Positions 1-7,693 of a DNA stretch of 64,000 nt are shown piece after piece. Made by a program: the position numbers and the translations under genes. The notes beneath the pieces are model-generated. The model had not been told where the DNA came from and did no database searches. It saw only the letters and a program-made list of their open reading frames with translations. Every line of letters starts with the position of its first letter. The stretch's first letter is position 1. Source of the DNA: Calothrix sp. PCC 7103 (GTDB taxonomy: Bacteria > Cyanobacteriota > Cyanobacteriia > Cyanobacteriales > Nostocaceae); contig NZ_KB217478.1 in assembly GCF_000331305.1 (NCBI RefSeq), positions 5,181,595 through 5,245,594 on the forward strand, read 5' to 3'.

Positions 1-1008
1 GAATTTTCCTTAATGTATGGCACTCCGTTATGGGAACAAGCAACTCCTAGCCAACGCATTATTTTAAATCAACTTTACTGGGTAGCATATTACTCGCAAA
101 TTATCTCCGCAGAAATTGCCACTATTTATTTTAACCAAACCAGTGCAGCCGGACTTTATGCCCAAGAAGATTTTCGCATAGTTTGCGACACTCTTGATTT
201 AGAATCGAGTCAAGAACGCGCTCATATAAATGCTTTCAAAACGGTAGCGAACGAAGTTGAGACAGCATTATTTGGTAAACGTATATTTAGCTATCCCATG
301 CGAAGTCCGTTTGCCGAAACAATGGTTTTTGCCGACACCAACTACTTCAAGCGCAAATGGAAAGAACTACAGTTAAAAGCTTTTGGGTTACTTTCAGCAG
401 ATAACACTTTTTTGGCTTGTCAGTATTTTACAGTGCGGGGAGTTAGAACACTCAACGGCAAACTCGTACAGCACAAGCTAAGTAACTATTACCAAAAACA
501 TCCCCACCAAGAACAGGCGCCTATACCAGCCAAAATATCTTACTATCACTTCATGGATGAGAGTTTTCACTTTAACAGTTCGACAATTATCTCCCATGAT
601 GTGATTCATTGCCTCAAACCACCAACAGAATTTGAAAAACTAGTAGCTAACCTGGGTTTACAAGGTTGTCAGAAAGACCATTACCACTTTTCTTGTGTTA
701 TCAACGGTATTTTTTGGTATGACCCTGCTTTATATGAGGCAGTATACCAAATGTTGTGTTCACCAGTCTTTAATATGAGCGGTGCCGAAGCAAAAGAAAT
801 GATGCGACGCTGTTTTACAGAAGAAAGCGAAGGTTTACATCTTAGTCATAACACACACACCGAAGCAATGGAATCTTATAAAGTTTACTTAGAAAAACTC
901 GATTATGTATGGAAGAGTAACAAAGAAATGACGTTGATGGCGTCTAATAACATTTCTAAATACTTAGCACATCAAACTAAAAAAATCAAACAGTTTGCAT
1001 CATCATGA
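1..1008 (+). CDS. AurF-like diiron oxygenase, 5' end cut by window edge
   Basis: Probably a ferritin-like diiron N-oxygenase of the AurF (p-aminobenzoate N-oxygenase) type, which oxidises amino groups on small molecules. The frame is open to base 1, and family members normally have several dozen residues before the conserved Trp/Gln-Arg-Leu helix, so the ATG at 13 is probably internal and the gene partial. Counting from that ATG, visible ligand-type motifs are SSQERAHINAF (about 65-75) and DESFHF (about 182-187), followed by His-containing helices. It overlaps the following Rieske gene by 4 bp, which suggests translational coupling in an operon. The family call rests on motif spacing and predicted helices; another ferritin-like oxygenase is possible. 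No GGCGCC site lies within it, unlike the genes downstream. Confidence 0.55.
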   Translation, partial: EFSLMYGTPLWEQATPSQRIILNQLYWVAYYSQIISAEIATIYFNQTSAAGLYAQEDFRIVCDTLDLESSQERAHINAFKTVANEVETALFGKRIFSYPMRSPFAETMVFADTNYFKRKWKELQLKAFGLLSADNTFLACQYFTVRGVRTLNGKLVQHKLSNYYQKHPHQEQAPIPAKISYYHFMDESFHFNSSTIISHDVIHCLKPPTEFEKLVANLGLQGCQKDHYHFSCVINGIFWYDPALYEAVYQMLCSPVFNMSGAEAKEMMRRCFTEESEGLHLSHNTHTEAMESYKVYLEKLDYVWKSNKEMTLMASNNISKYLAHQTKKIKQFASS

Positions 1009-2021
1009 AAATTTTTAATAACCCCAACATTATAGCCAAAGGATGGTATATAGCTTGTCCAAGTAAAGACATACCTCCTGGCAAAGTCAAATCTTTAACA
1101 CTATGTGGACAAAAAATAGTCATCTTTCGTACACAAAATGGAGAAGTAAAAGCACTTGATGCATATTGTCCACACTTAGGAACCGACCTAGGAATAGGAA
1201 AAGTAGAAGGTAACTTTATTCGCTGTTACTTTCATCATTGGGCATTTGACGGAGAAGGAACTTGCCAAGATATTCCTTGTCAAAAACAAATTCCTGCAAA
1301 AGCTAAATTACAAGCTTACAGTACAGATGAAAAATACGGTTTTATTTGGATTTATCCTGATGCCAAGGCGCCTGAAGGTGTAGTAGAATTTGACGAACTC
1401 AAAGGTAAAACATTAATGACAATGTTTGATAAACCCTTTGAACGTCGTTGTCATCACCACATTTGTATGATGAATGGTATCGATGCTCAACATTTACAAA
1501 CCGTCCATAAATTAAACATCGATATGAAATTATCCTTACAAGCAAATGCTAGAGGTGACATTATAGATTTTACCCTCAGTGGCGAATTTCCCAACACAAC
1601 TCTCAGAGAAAGACTCGCACGACAAATTTTAGGTAATTATTACGAATACACCATGAGATACGCACACGGATGTATTGGACTTTTAACAATTATGAAGAAA
1701 GTCAAATTCGTGGCGCCATTACACATGATTTATGCTTACATACCTATAGAGAAAGGAACGTGCATTCAACCTATATATATAGCAGAAAAAAGAAAAGGTG
1801 TACTTGGCGCCTTCAAAACAAAAATATTACTATTACTAACAAAAGCCGCTTACTACTTCCTTAGAGACGAAGACGGCATGATTTACGACAATATTAATTA
1901 TAACCCTAATACACTTTTAAATATAGATGAACCCCTAGTTAAATATATGCAATATGTAAATCAACTTCAGCCTTCAATGTGGTCTAAAGAAAGCCCAGAA
2001 ACCCGGTTTACCCATCACTGA
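1005..2021 (+). CDS. Rieske-type non-haem iron oxygenase
   Basis: Oxygenase component with an N-terminal Rieske [2Fe-2S] domain and a C-terminal mononuclear iron domain. The Rieske ligands are visible as CPH near residue 55 and CYFHH near residue 74 (C-x-H...C-x2-H). The catalytic iron site is in NGIDAQHLQTVH, about residues 152-163, which has the family's bridging Asp and two His. At 338 aa it has the usual length for a short Rieske oxygenase. It would need an electron donor, and a ferredoxin gene follows. Its ATG overlaps the stop of the AurF-like gene (ATGA). The substrate cannot be read from sequence; an aromatic or aliphatic hydroxylation or desaturation is likely. Confidence 0.85.
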   Translation: MKIFNNPNIIAKGWYIACPSKDIPPGKVKSLTLCGQKIVIFRTQNGEVKALDAYCPHLGTDLGIGKVEGNFIRCYFHHWAFDGEGTCQDIPCQKQIPAKAKLQAYSTDEKYGFIWIYPDAKAPEGVVEFDELKGKTLMTMFDKPFERRCHHHICMMNGIDAQHLQTVHKLNIDMKLSLQANARGDIIDFTLSGEFPNTTLRERLARQILGNYYEYTMRYAHGCIGLLTIMKKVKFVAPLHMIYAYIPIEKGTCIQPIYIAEKRKGVLGAFKTKILLLLTKAAYYFLRDEDGMIYDNINYNPNTLLNIDEPLVKYMQYVNQLQPSMWSKESPETRFTHH

Positions 2022-2160
2022 ATAAAACAACCCAACACTAAGTACCAAAGGAAACCGGGTTTCTCAACAGCAACGAACAATTATCAAAAACCAAAAGGCG
2101 CCTGTTTAAAGATAACTTCTTTGTGGCTCTGTGGTGAAAATAAAAAAATTTAAATTAGTA

Positions 2161-2190
2161 GAGGCGGGCAGGGATGCCCGCTCCACAAGA
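2161..2190 (+). repeat. Dispersed palindromic repeat, copy 1 (GGGCAGGGATGCCC type)
   Basis: REP-like unit: a 7-bp stem GCGGGCA/TGCCCGC around GGGA, then the conserved tail CTCCACAAGA. Near-identical copies lie at 34095, 35741 and 53572. Variants lie at 8938, 32383 and 57904 (reverse orientation), with a divergent one near 44311. The ATG inside this copy (2174) is in frame with the ferredoxin and extends its reading frame upstream. Confidence 0.85.
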
Positions 2191-2191
2191 T

Positions 2192-2479
2192 ATGAATAGA
2201 AAAGTTTGTAAAATCACTTTTGAACAAAAATATCCTGATATACATCTTAACCAAGACGATAACTTATCAGAACATCTAACCATCCAAAACTCTCCTATAT
2301 TATTTGGATGTCGAACAGGAATTTGCGGAACCTGCCTTGTATCTATAAAAGGAGATATCCCTCCCCCAAGTGAAGAAGAAAAAGAAATCTTAGAAATCTT
2401 CGCACCAGAAAATAAACAAGCAAGACTAGCTTGTCAAATACAACTTACAAATGATATTAAAATATCTCCCTTAACATAA
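2192..2479 (+). CDS. Plant-type [2Fe-2S] ferredoxin
   Basis: Small electron carrier of about 95 aa. The iron-sulphur motif reads CRTGICGTC (C-x4-C-x2-C) near the middle, and the fourth Cys is in RLACQI near the C-terminus. It sits between two Rieske oxygenase genes, 2 bp before the second, so it probably supplies electrons to one or both. An in-frame ATG at 2174 lies inside a dispersed repeat and would add MPAPQD; I prefer the ATG at 2192 because those extra residues come only from the repeat. No ferredoxin reductase is encoded nearby, so electrons probably come from the general cellular pool. Confidence 0.85.
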   Translation: MNRKVCKITFEQKYPDIHLNQDDNLSEHLTIQNSPILFGCRTGICGTCLVSIKGDIPPPSEEEKEILEIFAPENKQARLACQIQLTNDIKISPLT

Positions 2480-2481
2480 AC

Positions 2482-3504
2482 ATGAAATTCGAGGATTTTT
2501 GGTACATAGTTTGTGAAAGCAAACAACTCAAAACAACCACCGTCCTATCTCGCACAATTTTAAACGAGTGGTTAGTAATATTCCGAGACCCAGACGGAAA
2601 AGCTGTAGCACTACGAGATAAATGTATGCACAGGAACAGTCGGTTATCGAGAGGTAAAGTCCATCAAGGACAAATACACTGTCCATACCACGGTTGGGTA
2701 TATGACAAAAACGGCAAAGTCGTAACCATCCCCTCCGAAGCAAACAACCCTCGTATATGTAACGCACGACAAACCCTTACGTACAACACCACAGAACAAG
2801 ACGGTTTCGTATACGTAAAACTATCACCCAACACATCCGAAGATTTTAAACCTTTCGCGATGCCTAACTACCAAAAACCAGGATGGGAAACAGTGCGTGT
2901 AATAAACCGTTTTCAAAATAACGTCACCAACTGCGCTGAAAATTTTATTGATATTCCTCACACAGTTAGCGTTCACCCAGGAGTGTTTCGCACACCTCGT
3001 CAACAAAAACTAGAAATGTTGGTAGAAAGAAAAAACGGTACAGTTATTGCCCAATACCAGAACGAAACCAATAACCTAGGATGGTTCGCGCGCTTTCTCA
3101 ACCGCAAAGCATCACAAATTCATCATATAGATACATTTCACATGCCCAATATTACCAGCGTTGAATACGATATGGGCAAACACCGAAAACTTTTCATAAC
3201 AAGTCAGTCAATACCAGAAACAGAAAACTCAACGTTAGTATACACCGATGTCACATATAACTACGGCATTTGGAACAAACTCGCACGTCCCTTTATACAT
3301 TGGACAGCACAATATATTATCCATCAAGATGTCGAAGCATTAAAAATACAATCAGAAGTCATTCAAAAATACGGCGCCCAATTTGCCAACACACCCGCAG
3401 ATACTATCCATGTATTCGTCGAATCAATACGTAATGCTATCACAGCAGGAGAAGACCCTCGTCAACTACCAAATAAATCAGTAAACGTAGAATTTTGGGT
3501 ATAA
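2482..3504 (+). CDS. Rieske-type aromatic-ring-hydroxylase-like oxygenase
   Basis: Second Rieske oxygenase of the cluster, 340 aa. The Rieske motif is CMH near residue 48 and CPYHGW near 68. The mononuclear iron site is in NCAENFIDIPHTVSVH (about 151-166), with the expected Asn, Asp and two His. It resembles the alpha subunits of ring-hydroxylating or N-/O-demethylating oxygenases more closely than the 1005-2021 protein does, so the two enzymes probably act at different steps. It starts 2 bp after the ferredoxin stop and ends near the start of the fatty-acid-hydroxylase-type gene. The substrate is unknown. Confidence 0.85.
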   Translation: MKFEDFWYIVCESKQLKTTTVLSRTILNEWLVIFRDPDGKAVALRDKCMHRNSRLSRGKVHQGQIHCPYHGWVYDKNGKVVTIPSEANNPRICNARQTLTYNTTEQDGFVYVKLSPNTSEDFKPFAMPNYQKPGWETVRVINRFQNNVTNCAENFIDIPHTVSVHPGVFRTPRQQKLEMLVERKNGTVIAQYQNETNNLGWFARFLNRKASQIHHIDTFHMPNITSVEYDMGKHRKLFITSQSIPETENSTLVYTDVTYNYGIWNKLARPFIHWTAQYIIHQDVEALKIQSEVIQKYGAQFANTPADTIHVFVESIRNAITAGEDPRQLPNKSVNVEFWV

Positions 3505-3525
3505 AAAACTCTCTTCTCTTCTCTT

Positions 3526-3551
3526 CTTTGCGTCCTTTGCGTCCTTTGCGG
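3526..3551 (+). repeat. Short tandem repeat TCCTTTGCG
   Basis: Nonanucleotide repeat (CTTTGCG, TCCTTTGCG, TCCTTTGCG) of a kind common between cyanobacterial genes. It lies in the gap between the second Rieske gene and the preferred start of the next gene. Reading through it in frame gives the odd N-terminal string RPLRPLRL, a reason to reject the upstream start at 3495. Confidence 0.6.
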
Positions 3552-3569
3552 TTATATACCTCATCACTT

Positions 3570-4298
3570 ATGCTAATATTTTTTGCATTTATAACCTTAC
3601 TAACTCTAACCTTAACCAATCATAACATTATCACATTATTCATTACCAAAAATCGTCAAGACTGGCTGTTAGATATTATTGGTTTATGCTTTCAAGGAAT
3701 CATCATCCCCATATTACAAATCACCATAATCTTCCAACTATATAACAACTTACTCCCCAGCTTAAAATCCGCACTGACATTACACCCATTAATAGCATTT
3801 AGCCTAAGCTTCATTTGCGTAGACTATTTATACTACTGGAATCATCGTTTATTCCACACACCTTGGTTATGGTCAGTGCATAAAGTTCACCACACAGTAA
3901 CAGCAATGGACGTAGTAGGAACTTCGCGCAATACATTGTGGACAAGCTTTTTGATTATATACCTATGGGTTCACTCTTTCTTTATTTATCTACTGCAAGA
4001 CCCAACTTGGTATATTTTTGGCGCCAGTTTAACATCAACATTAGATTTATGGCGCCATAGCACATTCACACCAAAACCAACATCTAAAATTTACCATTTA
4101 CTTTCATCATTATTAATACTACCACAAGACCATGCATGGCATCACGCGCGTAATTATGAAGGAGGTAATTATGGAGCAAACTTTAAAATATGGGATAAAA
4201 TGCATGGTACTTATTCAGATAATGAAAAACACCCAGAAAATTTAGGCACCATATCAAATCTAAGTTTATCGCAAAAACTATTCTTTCCTTTTATATGA
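3570..4298 (+). CDS. Fatty acid hydroxylase / sterol desaturase superfamily membrane enzyme
   Basis: Integral membrane di-iron hydroxylase or desaturase, about 242 aa. The histidine clusters are clear: NHRLFH (H-x3-H), HKVHH (H-x2-HH) and a C-terminal HAWHH with NYG, interleaved with hydrophobic membrane segments. I chose the ATG at 3570 rather than 3495 because the intervening codons run through a short tandem repeat typical of intergenic DNA. The gene overlaps the next one by 4 bp. Family members hydroxylate or desaturate lipids, sterols, carotenoids or fatty-acyl chains, so in this cluster it may modify a lipid-like or acyl portion of the product. No substrate can be assigned. Confidence 0.8.
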   Translation: MLIFFAFITLLTLTLTNHNIITLFITKNRQDWLLDIIGLCFQGIIIPILQITIIFQLYNNLLPSLKSALTLHPLIAFSLSFICVDYLYYWNHRLFHTPWLWSVHKVHHTVTAMDVVGTSRNTLWTSFLIIYLWVHSFFIYLLQDPTWYIFGASLTSTLDLWRHSTFTPKPTSKIYHLLSSLLILPQDHAWHHARNYEGGNYGANFKIWDKMHGTYSDNEKHPENLGTISNLSLSQKLFFPFI

Positions 4299-4894
4299 CT
4301 TTACTAAGTACAGTACTTTCTTTTTTCCCAACTCTAGTCATGCTAATGATATTCAGTTCATTTTTAGGAATTTGCTATCAACCTGGAATTATTAGCGTAG
4401 TAAGTTTATTTTTTTCTATTTATATCTTCCCTTTACTCATTTATCGAATACATAATTACTTTTTACCCATAAAAGAAGATATTAGTTATCTTTGTGGCAA
4501 AGAATATTCACCTTGGTGGGGAAGTCATCAAATTCAATCTATTTATATAACGTTTCCTCTCTTTGAAGCAATATTGCGCTTAATTCCAGGAGCATTTTCT
4601 CTGTGGTTAAGATTATGGGGTTCAACAGTTGGAAAAAAAGTTTACTGGACACCAAAATTAGAAATCGCTGACAGAGGATTAATAGAAATAGGTGATAATG
4701 TGATTTTTGGGTATGGAGTTGGAATTTATTCCCATATAATTAAACCAAAAAAACAAGATTTATTACTATACGTCAAAAAAGTAAAAATTGGTAGCAATGT
4801 ATTTGTCGGCGCCGGGAATAATATTGCACCAGGAGTAAATATTAACGATAACACCTACATACCTATATCTACCACACTTCCAGTAGTAAAATAA
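4295..4894 (+). CDS. Hexapeptide-repeat (left-handed beta-helix) acyltransferase-like membrane protein
   Basis: 199 aa. The first about 60 residues hold two hydrophobic, probably membrane-spanning segments. The C-terminal half has hexapeptide-repeat signatures (GSTVGKKVYW, IEIGDNVIFGYGVGI, VKIGSNVFVGAGNNIAPGVNI) of a left-handed beta-helix as in LpxA/CysE-type acyltransferases. It overlaps the preceding hydroxylase-type gene and lies 2 bp before the GH3-type gene, so it belongs to the same transcription unit. The helix is short, and no catalytic His is obvious apart from YSHII. It could be a true acyltransferase or a related scaffold protein. Confidence 0.65.
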   Translation: MTLLSTVLSFFPTLVMLMIFSSFLGICYQPGIISVVSLFFSIYIFPLLIYRIHNYFLPIKEDISYLCGKEYSPWWGSHQIQSIYITFPLFEAILRLIPGAFSLWLRLWGSTVGKKVYWTPKLEIADRGLIEIGDNVIFGYGVGIYSHIIKPKKQDLLLYVKKVKIGSNVFVGAGNNIAPGVNINDNTYIPISTTLPVVK

Positions 4895-4896
4895 TT

Positions 4897-6378
4897 ATGC
4901 ATATATTTATACAAATTTTTGGTAAAATTATTGCACCTGCTGCAAATAGATTTAATCGCGCGCTGAAAAATCCAGAAATCACGCAAAAAAATCTCCAAAA
5001 AGAACTTTTAAAACGTTTTACTCAAAGTGAATATGGAAAATCTTTAAATATTACACACTGGTGCCAAATACCCATTGTCGAATACCAAGATATCGAAAGC
5101 TGTATAAACAAGCTTACTCCGGAACCAATAATTTTTTACGAAAAAACATCAGGAAGTCGTAGTGCGGCAAAATTAATACCTTATACAAAATCTTTGCGTC
5201 GTTCGTTTAATCATATGTTCTGTGTTTGGGCACATGATTTAATTGTCAATGGTCCAAAATTCTCAACTGGAAGAATTTACTTTTGTATATCACCACAGTT
5301 AACTCAACCCAAAGATGTTACAACCCTACAAGATGACTCTGAATATCTTGATGGTTGGTTACGTGCAATTCTCAGTCCTTTTTTAGTGTCACCTCCTGGA
5401 ATACAACATGTACACAATGCTGAAGAATTTAAACACAAACTTTCTCAAGCGCTACTACTCGCAGAAGACCTAGAAATTATCTCAATATGGAGTCCTAGTT
5501 TTCTCAAAGTCATTCTTGACTATATATACTCTCATCACAAACAACTCGCTGAGTCGTTAAAAACTAAAATATCAGCCGAACGCTACAACTTACTATTGGC
5601 GCCACCAGAATATAGTAAAGTCTGGTGCCAGCTAAAACTGATTTCGTGTTGGGACAGTGCAAATGCTGCGGATGGCGCCCAAACATTACGAAAGCTTTTC
5701 CCAGGTGTATTAGTACAGGGTAAAGGACTTTTAGCAACCGAGGCGCCAATGACCATTCCCCTTATACCAGCTAAAGGATGTGTACCAATGTTGGATGAGG
5801 TATTTTTCGAGTTTGAAGACGAAAAAGGTAATATACATCTTCTCCACGAACTTAAAAAAGCAGAAGTATACGAAATTATTATTTCTCAAAAAGGAGGGTT
5901 ATACCGTTACCGTATTAAAGATCGAGTTCGCGTCACCCACTTCTATCACGCTACTCCCTGTTTAGAGTTTATAGGACGCACACAGGAAATTAGTGATTTA
6001 GTAGGGGAAAAACTACACTCTGAGTTCGTCCGTCAAGTACTTGATAATTTACCTTTGGTTGAAACCAACTTTAAAACTTTAATACCTACCCACATCCCAA
6101 CAACCAGATATATCCTTTTACTAGATACAGCTAATACAGATACTAATAAACTTGCAGAAAAATTAGATACACTGCTCCAACTGTCTCCTCAGTATCGTCA
6201 TGCAAGACTTTTGGGTCAACTGGCGCCACCTTCCATAATAGTAAATCCTCATGCGGCTGAAATTCTCAGTTTACATAAAACACGCGAAGGAAAAAAATGG
6301 GGTGACTTGAAACATGATATTTTGAATACGGCGCCTGTTAGTAGAGAATTATTAAGCGAATTGAGTAATGTTTTTTAG
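4897..6378 (+). CDS. GH3-family acyl-acid amido synthetase
   Basis: ATP-dependent adenylating enzyme of the GH3 (auxin-responsive) family, 493 aa, which usually conjugates a carboxylic acid to an amino acid. The nucleotide-binding motif TSGSRSAAK lies at residues 84-92, and the family YRYRIKDRVRV block and the following ...LEFIGRTQEISDLVGEKL segment lie in the last third. Bacterial GH3 proteins are uncommon and mostly uncharacterised. As the last gene of the packed cluster it may join the acid made by the upstream oxygenases to an amine or amino acid. The gene contains several GGCGCC sites, so it has the local DNA signature and is not obviously newly acquired. Confidence 0.8.
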   Translation: MHIFIQIFGKIIAPAANRFNRALKNPEITQKNLQKELLKRFTQSEYGKSLNITHWCQIPIVEYQDIESCINKLTPEPIIFYEKTSGSRSAAKLIPYTKSLRRSFNHMFCVWAHDLIVNGPKFSTGRIYFCISPQLTQPKDVTTLQDDSEYLDGWLRAILSPFLVSPPGIQHVHNAEEFKHKLSQALLLAEDLEIISIWSPSFLKVILDYIYSHHKQLAESLKTKISAERYNLLLAPPEYSKVWCQLKLISCWDSANAADGAQTLRKLFPGVLVQGKGLLATEAPMTIPLIPAKGCVPMLDEVFFEFEDEKGNIHLLHELKKAEVYEIIISQKGGLYRYRIKDRVRVTHFYHATPCLEFIGRTQEISDLVGEKLHSEFVRQVLDNLPLVETNFKTLIPTHIPTTRYILLLDTANTDTNKLAEKLDTLLQLSPQYRHARLLGQLAPPSIIVNPHAAEILSLHKTREGKKWGDLKHDILNTAPVSRELLSELSNVF

Positions 6379-6438
6379 AATACTTGTTATAAGTACAATA
6401 ATTTAGGACACTAACCTGTAACGTTTAATTTGTTACAT

Positions 6439-6993
6439 ATGAATTTGTTGAAGAATACAGGCATTGTTTTGGGCTTGTCACTTATTACAGGCACCAGTGG
6501 AGTTACAGAAAGCACATTCGCTACACCAACCAAACCTCAGCAAACGGCACAATCAACATCAAGAATTAAATCTAACGCAGTTTTTGCGTCCATATTACCC
6601 AAATTAAAGAAAAATACCAAAATTGCAATCTTACTACCCAAGCAAATTCCTGGTTCAGAACGCGAAAATAAATTATATGCAGTTGTCGAAACCGCAATGC
6701 CTAACAAGTATGAAATAATACTTGGATTTACTCCAGATTGTAACGGTGGAACAGCCTGCCGCTATGGTTTTCTCGGTGCTGAAGCTATTACAAATAAGAT
6801 GTCACGTCAAACTGGTAAAATTGTATCGTTACAAAATAGAACAACTGCTTATTTTACAGAATCACAATGCGGTGCCAACTGTTCAGATGCGATATTGACA
6901 TGGCGCCGAAACAATGTTCAATATAGCGCTGGTTTAAAAGCTGGTAAATTAAATGATGTGTTACAAATGGCTAATTCTTTTGTGGCGCCGTAA
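6439..6993 (+). CDS. Secreted protein of unknown function
   Basis: 184 aa from the ATG at 6439; a TTG at 6430 would add three residues. The N-terminus is a typical signal peptide (hydrophobic run LLKNTGIVLGLSLITGTSG, then an Ala/Thr-rich cleavage region around TFATP). The mature part has paired cysteines (CNGGTAC, CGANC) that could form disulphides in the periplasm. I do not recognise the family. It follows the GH3-type gene by 60 bp on the same strand but does not look enzymatic, so membership in the biosynthetic operon is doubtful. Confidence 0.7.
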   Translation: MNLLKNTGIVLGLSLITGTSGVTESTFATPTKPQQTAQSTSRIKSNAVFASILPKLKKNTKIAILLPKQIPGSERENKLYAVVETAMPNKYEIILGFTPDCNGGTACRYGFLGAEAITNKMSRQTGKIVSLQNRTTAYFTESQCGANCSDAILTWRRNNVQYSAGLKAGKLNDVLQMANSFVAP

Positions 6994-7005
6994 TGTATGA
7001 ACACA

Positions 7006-7656
7006 TCAACCTGCTCTAACTGCGGTCATAACAGACTCTATCAACAAGTCCCCTGTTTTGACACGTAAATCTTGAATTGCTTGGTTAAAAATTGTAATAG
7101 CATCTTGCGGTTTGGTTTGTTTACCCATTTTAAATGCGTCGGAGACAACCATATCGCAAGAATCTGCTGATACAACTCGACGACAGATTAAATCAAAATC
7201 CTTTACAGTAATAAGATGAGCCATTAGCTGTTCTAAGCAGATAACTCGTTTTTGTAATCTTTGTTTAACAATGTCAAATTCAGATGCAGCTAAAGTTTTT
7301 AAGAAGCGCTTGTCTGAAGTCAGTAAATAAAAATCTTGTTCTAATTCAGTTGCTGCAACAAGTAAAGCTTCACCTACATCAATACCATCTCTAGAAGCAA
7401 GCATTCCATATTCAACAGTATTGCTGATGGCAGATTGGTCAATAACATTACAAGCATTGGCAATTTGTTTCGCTCTTTCTATACTTGTCGGTTTAAAGTT
7501 TCGGCTTATTTTCTGCGAACCGCCAAAAACCTTTGCCGCAGTGGGCAAAATTCTAATATTTTCACTTTTAATATTTAAGCTAGCTAGCATTTCCCAGAAT
7601 AATTGGTATGCTGCTAGCTTCAAAATTATATCATTGTCAGTAAAATATAACAGCAA
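7006..7656 (-). CDS. PIN-like domain protein, possible toxin of a TA-like pair
   Basis: 216 aa. The N-terminus (LLYFTDNDIILKLAAY) with its Asp pair, the middle DGIDVGEALLVAA segment and LLTSDKRFL match the layout of PIN-fold RNases, which use clustered acidic residues to bind metal. It lies 37 bp downstream of an ImmA/IrrE-type protease gene on the same strand, so the two are probably cotranscribed. Known ImmA/IrrE peptidases work with a repressor or antitoxin; here the partner may be the PIN-like protein. The pair contains no GGCGCC site (gap 6989-8899), which suggests acquired DNA. A PIN-like fold without RNase activity cannot be excluded. Confidence 0.6.
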   Translation of the reverse strand: MLLYFTDNDIILKLAAYQLFWEMLASLNIKSENIRILPTAAKVFGGSQKISRNFKPTSIERAKQIANACNVIDQSAISNTVEYGMLASRDGIDVGEALLVAATELEQDFYLLTSDKRFLKTLAASEFDIVKQRLQKRVICLEQLMAHLITVKDFDLICRRVVSADSCDMVVSDAFKMGKQTKPQDAITIFNQAIQDLRVKTGDLLIESVMTAVRAG

Positions 7657-7693
7657 AGACTTGCTCCTACTTCACTCCTTCACATAGGAGAAA

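Noticed and set aside
3495-3569. Upstream start for the hydroxylase-type gene
   Set aside because: The extra 25 codons run through an intergenic short tandem repeat and overlap the Rieske stop; ATG 3570 is preferred.
1005-4298. Saxitoxin-type cluster
   Set aside because: Rieske, ferredoxin and sterol-desaturase-type genes are shared, but the sxtA-type synthase, amidinotransferase and other core genes are not in the window.
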